From contig JAGLCZ010000224.1 of assembly GCA_023145975.1 (NCBI GenBank), positions 1 through 8,138 on the forward strand: DNA of 8,138 nucleotides, in the 5' to 3' direction. Numbering within the stretch: the stretch's first letter is position 1; every line of letters begins with the position of its first letter. Below, piece by piece: positions 5,099 through 8,138 of the stretch. This DNA is from Candidatus Hydrogenedentota bacterium. GTDB lineage: Bacteria; Hydrogenedentota; Hydrogenedentia; Hydrogenedentales; CAITNO01. Made by a program: the position numbers and the translations under genes. Below the pieces are notes generated by a model that was not told where the DNA came from, made no database searches, and worked only from the letters and a program-made list of their open reading frames with translations.

Positions 5099-7495
5099 CT
5101 ACTCCTTATCGTTGTCAGCGCGTTGGTTGAAAGCTTTTTGTATGCAACTCGATATGTAAATCAACACTACAAATCCAATAAAACCTGAAAGTCCAGAAAG
5201 ATTTAGTATGCCGCGGAGCGACCAGGCGCTTACGCCAAAAGCTGCGCCCAAAAATCGAAGTCCGTGGGAATGTATCAGACTACGCCGGAGTGAATTGGCT
5301 GTAATAGACTTGCTTTCATTTGGGCGTGGCTTCCGTATGGCCAAGTGACCGTCATTAGTTCTGTAAAGCCGGTATTCATCACCTTCCTGTTCCTGAAGCA
5401 CCAGAAAGGTTTTTTTTATGGTCGGCTTGCGGTATCCTGTATTTTGTTTAATACGTTCTAGGGTTATGTTCCCACCTTCAGGCACAAGCAGATCTACGCA
5501 TTCCTTAATGCGTGCTATACGTTCCTGTGACGTTTCAGGTTTAAGTATGGCAATAAATTTGCAAATACTATGGCGATCCCCAAAACGTTTCGGGGTACTG
5601 GTTTTCCATCCATATACATTGTCCGGTTCTGAAATCATCAACCAGTGGTTGCCTGAAGTGGTTGTGAAAGCATCTGAATCCGGACATTCTTCACACCCTA
5701 CTGTGAGATATACGTATTGCGGTTGCTTAACACCTGAAGTCCGGCACCAATCTTTGTAAATGCGCTGCAGGTTCTCATAGTATTCCTGATCGAATTGTAA
5801 TGCACCTGGTGCGGTTTGTTTGGCCATTTTCAGCGGTGTTATAAAAGCTGCTACGACATGAATAACATTTTTGCCTCGTATCAGGCTATATACCTGCACA
5901 TCATTAAGACCTGCAGTAAATTCACACCAATAATCAGGCCATTTTAGACCCTCAGGGGTTCCGGAATATTTTCGTATGACCTTGCAGAATGTATCCGTTA
6001 AGTTTGCCGCCGGTTCCACTTTTTTTATTGTCGGTTCCCAGGCAAAGGGGAGAAAACTAAATCGCCATGGCATTTTAATAAGTGGAAAAGGGGTTCCGAC
6101 TGTATCAAAGATATTCTGGTGAATTGCGGAAACAAAACGTTCGCGAAGCGCACGTATGGAGGCAAATTTATTTCTAGCTTCCAATGAGAGTTCGTTCAGC
6201 GGCAGGAACCACGCCTGCTGCCGCGAATCGCCTGTCCAGGTGTAATCGCATTGTTGAAATTTGGTCTCATTTGCAGGGGTAGCCTCAAGGAATATCGCTT
6301 TGTCGATGCAGTCTCCCAATACTTTTGTACCCGATTTGAGAAGGCGTCCTCTCCCCGCTATTCCATTCAGTGCTTCCCGTTCGTCCCGTTCTAGTGTACG
6401 CGAACATTGGGCGAGTGTTATAGTTGAAGACGAATTTGTTGCCGTCATGGTGGGATGAGGACCTGTAAAGGCCTCCATGGCAAAGCCTTCCACGTAAGCA
6501 TAGGGCATCATCGCATGACCAGCGGCTTCCGGGCTGTCCGGAGCCCAGTCGGATCCCCAACTGTTGCGGATGATGAAATAACCGCCACCTGGGACATCGG
6601 AATCATCTACATAACCTACAACACACCAGGCATGACCCCCTGCCGGAGCTTCACCGGGGAGCGGCAATGTTATCTTACCGGTTCTGTGCGTTTCTGCAGA
6701 CATGTACCAACTGTTAAATACCAGCGTGCCGAAAGTAACAGGCATGCCGTTGTTTCCATTATCTCCTGCAAGTATACTTTTGTAATGTGGCACCAGGTCG
6801 GGTTCGACGGTTCTTGCGGATTTCAGGCGAAATGTACGGGAAATATGTAATGCTTGGGGTGTTGGCGGACCCTGGCCTTCGTTAGTGGTTTGATTGGGAT
6901 TGTAGGACCAGTCAGATTCCGGACATACCCCGTATTCTGCAAGAGCAGACATGGCTGTGTGAACAAAAGTACCGGGGTCGGGCTGACCATCGAGTTCCTT
7001 GCAGGCCCAGTATAGAAACTGTTCTGAAAGATCGTCCTGACCGCCCAGCAGGAATTCACGAAGCGCTACAGTAGCAAAGGCAACGCAAGTACCCCGTTCC
7101 CCCTGGTTTCGTACAGGCTGCATCTTATCCATCAAACGTACAGTGTCCGGGGATTTATTCTTAAAGGCACCAAGCGGAATTGCACGAGTTGGACGCAGTC
7201 GCCCCATTTTGTGGAAATCATCCAGCTGCTCTTCACCTACAAGACAGCCGAGTTTTCCGCCTTGGCGTGTTGCGCGGGCCGCACTTAAGCGACTGGGTGA
7301 CAACGTCTGTAATTTGGTGGTCGAGGAAACCAATAGTTCCAATCCACTTTTTTCCAAGGCAATATCACTGGCTTTTACGGCACTTTCAGCTGCAACTGCT
7401 TCCTCGATGCTTTCTATCCATAGAGACTTCAAAAACTGTCGCTGTTTTTCATCGATGCCGGCTTGTGCCAACGGTGTTAAGCCAGTTAATTTCAT
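5099..7495 (-). CDS. Papain-family (C1) cysteine protease with winged-helix-like segment and C-terminal membrane anchor
   Basis: This 798-residue protein carries a complete papain active site. Gln131 and Cys137 lie in PVRNQGERGTCVAFA (127-141), His288 in GGHAWCVVGY (286-295) and Asn311 in IIRNSWGSDW (308-317); together they form the oxyanion Gln and the Cys-His-Asn triad. There is no signal peptide. Residues 8-90 are a helical domain shared with the small protein encoded just upstream. The region at about 345-650 is unrecognised. Residues 655-722 read like a winged helix-turn-helix (RIARIKECVDLL, NITLERIKQNTGYRKPTI, then a beta-wing EYRLYRTNDGHLAIRK). Hydrophobic segments at about 745-761 and 765-784 suggest a membrane hairpin or tail anchor, leaving the protease domain probably in the cytoplasm, on the same face as the ESCRT-III-like proteins. 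The ATG at 7495 follows a GGGGAAGG stretch and lies 21 bases after the previous gene. A regulated protease acting on a system component or cell target is inferred. Its substrate is unknown. Confidence 0.92.
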   Translation of the reverse strand: MKLTGLTPLAQAGIDEKQRQFLKSLWIESIEEAVAAESAVKASDIALEKSGLELLVSSTTKLQTLSPSRLSAARATRQGGKLGCLVGEEQLDDFHKMGRLRPTRAIPLGAFKNKSPDTVRLMDKMQPVRNQGERGTCVAFATVALREFLLGGQDDLSEQFLYWACKELDGQPDPGTFVHTAMSALAEYGVCPESDWSYNPNQTTNEGQGPPTPQALHISRTFRLKSARTVEPDLVPHYKSILAGDNGNNGMPVTFGTLVFNSWYMSAETHRTGKITLPLPGEAPAGGHAWCVVGYVDDSDVPGGGYFIIRNSWGSDWAPDSPEAAGHAMMPYAYVEGFAMEAFTGPHPTMTATNSSSTITLAQCSRTLERDEREALNGIAGRGRLLKSGTKVLGDCIDKAIFLEATPANETKFQQCDYTWTGDSRQQAWFLPLNELSLEARNKFASIRALRERFVSAIHQNIFDTVGTPFPLIKMPWRFSFLPFAWEPTIKKVEPAANLTDTFCKVIRKYSGTPEGLKWPDYWCEFTAGLNDVQVYSLIRGKNVIHVVAAFITPLKMAKQTAPGALQFDQEYYENLQRIYKDWCRTSGVKQPQYVYLTVGCEECPDSDAFTTTSGNHWLMISEPDNVYGWKTSTPKRFGDRHSICKFIAILKPETSQERIARIKECVDLLVPEGGNITLERIKQNTGYRKPTIKKTFLVLQEQEGDEYRLYRTNDGHLAIRKPRPNESKSITANSLRRSLIHSHGLRFLGAAFGVSAWSLRGILNLSGLSGFIGFVVLIYISSCIQKAFNQRADNDKE

Positions 7496-7516
7496 AAGCC
7501 TTCCCCTTATGTTACG

Positions 7517-7843
7517 CTAAGAGTTTGTCTCAGGTTGTTTTTTTTCCTCTTCCAATAAAACACCCAAAGGTCCTCCCGAAGTGGCAGTAGATAATATATT
7601 GTAACGCACTTCACCAAGTAACTCATGTGCTTCAGATAACAGGGATTCCATTGCGGCAGCATCAATTTCAAGCATTTCGCATAACCCGGAACGCCCGGCG
7701 TCCAAGGCAACAGCCCCGACAAAACTGTCTACTGTGTTTATCCATCGCGACAGCAACACCTGATATTGTTCATCAGAAAGACCCTTTAAATTTTGGATAG
7801 CAATATCTTTATTACAGCAATTTTCCTCTGAACTGTTTTTCAT
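7517..7843 (-). CDS. Small helical protein resembling the protease's N-terminal domain
   Basis: This 108-residue protein has no recognised family. The frame is open further upstream, but ATG at 7843 is chosen because GGAGG lies about 7 bases before it and because homology begins after it. Residues 16-101 align with residues 8-90 of the neighbouring protease. GLSDEQYQVLLSRWINTV (21-38) matches GIDEKQRQFLKSLWIESI (13-30), with seven identical residues including Gly, both Gln, Leu, Ser and Trp-Ile in the same spacing. GGPLGVLLEEE (90-100) matches GGKLGCLVGEE (79-89). The domain therefore exists alone and as a protease extension. Possible roles are inhibitor, adaptor or localisation partner through homotypic binding. 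It is the first gene of the operon and is followed by the protease after 21 bases. Confidence 0.8.
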   Translation of the reverse strand: MKNSSEENCCNKDIAIQNLKGLSDEQYQVLLSRWINTVDSFVGAVALDAGRSGLCEMLEIDAAAMESLLSEAHELLGEVRYNILSTATSGGPLGVLLEEEKKQPETNS

Positions 7844-7874
7844 AACTACGCCTCCACATAAATATACGTATCTT

Positions 7875-7902
7875 ATAATAAGGATCCGAATCTGAAAACC
7901 AA
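7875..7902 (-). promoter_or_regulatory. Candidate promoter of the operon
   Basis: On the minus strand TATTAT (7880-7875) matches the -10 consensus at five of six positions, 16 bases after TTGGTT (7902-7897), a weak -35. Transcription would start near 7868, giving a leader of about 25 bases that includes the GGAGG site. It lies in the only sizeable gap before the first gene. This is a visual match only. Confidence 0.35.
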
Positions 7903-7979
7903 CTATATTAGAGCAAAAACAGTCGCTGAATTGCAAGTGTTCCAATCAAGTTCATCAGTAGTGCAAAACTAACTTCTGT

Positions 7980-7998
7980 AAATTACTTTTGGTAATTT
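7980..7998. repeat. AT-rich 7-bp inverted repeat between the right-end gene and the operon
   Basis: AAATTAC (7980-7986) pairs with GTAATTT (7992-7998) around a 5-base loop. It sits about 22 bases after the stop of the right-end gene and about 80 bases upstream of the candidate operon promoter. It could be an operator dyad or a weak hairpin. No T-run follows on the minus strand. Confidence 0.35.
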
Positions 7999-8020
7999 CA
8001 ATCTATATTTGCAGATCACT

Positions 8021-8138
8021 TCATTGTGCTTTTTTATTTCCTTCGGAGGCGGGAATTTCCGGTTTGTGACCCAGTTGAACTTGGTCACGCACTCTCTCTT
8101 GCTGCTGCACTTCTTCCTTCGTCATGGTATTTTGCGTT
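8021..8138 (-). CDS. C-terminal end of an unidentified protein (5' end outside window)
   Basis: The minus-strand frame is open from the window edge to TGA at 8021-8023, giving 38 residues. The visible peptide is hydrophilic and charged (MTKEEVQQQERVRDQ, then GHKPEIPASEGNKKAQ), typical of a disordered C-terminal tail. An ATG occurs at 8126-8124 but has no Shine-Dalgarno site and the frame is open before it, so a longer gene is more likely than a 34-residue peptide. It could be the first member of the same operon, separated from the next gene by 177 bases. The family is not recognisable. Confidence 0.5.
   Translation of the reverse strand, partial: TQNTMTKEEVQQQERVRDQVQLGHKPEIPASEGNKKAQ

Noticed and set aside
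7844..7945. Extended N-terminus of the small protein from ATG 7945
   Set aside because: The extra 34 residues have no counterpart in the homologous protease domain, and ATG 7843 has a clear GGAGG site. The extension also runs through the candidate promoter.
8021..8126. Independent 34-residue peptide gene starting at ATG 8126
   Set aside because: There is no Shine-Dalgarno site and the frame is open to the window edge, so a C-terminal fragment of a longer gene is more likely.
1..8138. CRISPR array, tRNA or rRNA gene, or insertion sequence
   Set aside because: I saw no regularly spaced direct repeats, tRNA-like cloverleaf, rRNA stretch, transposase frame or terminal repeats with target duplication.

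Overview
The window looks like Gram-negative, probably proteobacterial, chromosomal DNA. It has moderate to low GC, compact operon organisation with clear Shine-Dalgarno sites, and the housekeeping-type membrane families DUF805 and DUF1294. The species cannot be named from the sequence. Almost all of it is one long minus-strand operon, read from about position 7900 down to about 690. Fragments of two other genes lie at the window ends.

Plus strand, left end: the C-terminal part of a DUF805 membrane protein (1-504). Its reading frame is open back to base 1, so the first visible start codon (GTG at 178) is internal. Two perfect hairpins lie in the DNA for its proline-rich linker. It converges on the minus-strand operon.

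Minus-strand operon, in order of transcription: (1) a 108-residue helical protein (7843-7517) that resembles the N-terminal domain of the next gene product; (2) a 798-residue membrane-anchored papain-family protease with a full Gln/Cys/His/Asn active site, a winged-helix-like segment and a C-terminal membrane anchor (7495-5099); (3) a 199-residue amphipathic-helix and coiled-coil protein of PspA/ESCRT-III character (5095-4496); (4) a 220-residue Snf7/ESCRT-III-like protein (4381-3719); (5) a 380-residue Vps4-like AAA ATPase with an MIT-like N-terminal domain, overlapping gene 4 by ATGA (3722-2580); (6) a 284-residue membrane protein with a CsgG/FlgO-like extracytoplasmic domain (2450-1596); (7) a caspase-family (C14) gene broken by at least two frameshifts and with the active-site His changed to Tyr (1593-1032); (8) a short DUF1294 membrane protein (1042-686).

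The notable point is that genes 3-5 together look like a minimal ESCRT-III/Vps4 machine. There are two ESCRT-III-like proteins whose C-termini end in a MIM1-like KRLKE[LM] motif, and a Vps4-like ATPase with the MIT-like domain that would bind such motifs. They sit in one operon with a papain-like protease and a caspase remnant. I infer a membrane-remodelling system coupled to proteolysis, for example membrane stress repair, regulated cell death or phage defence. The sequence shows the parts and their linkage, not the biological trigger.

Right end: the last 38 codons of another minus-strand gene (8138-8021), followed by a 177-base gap that holds the likely promoter region of the operon.
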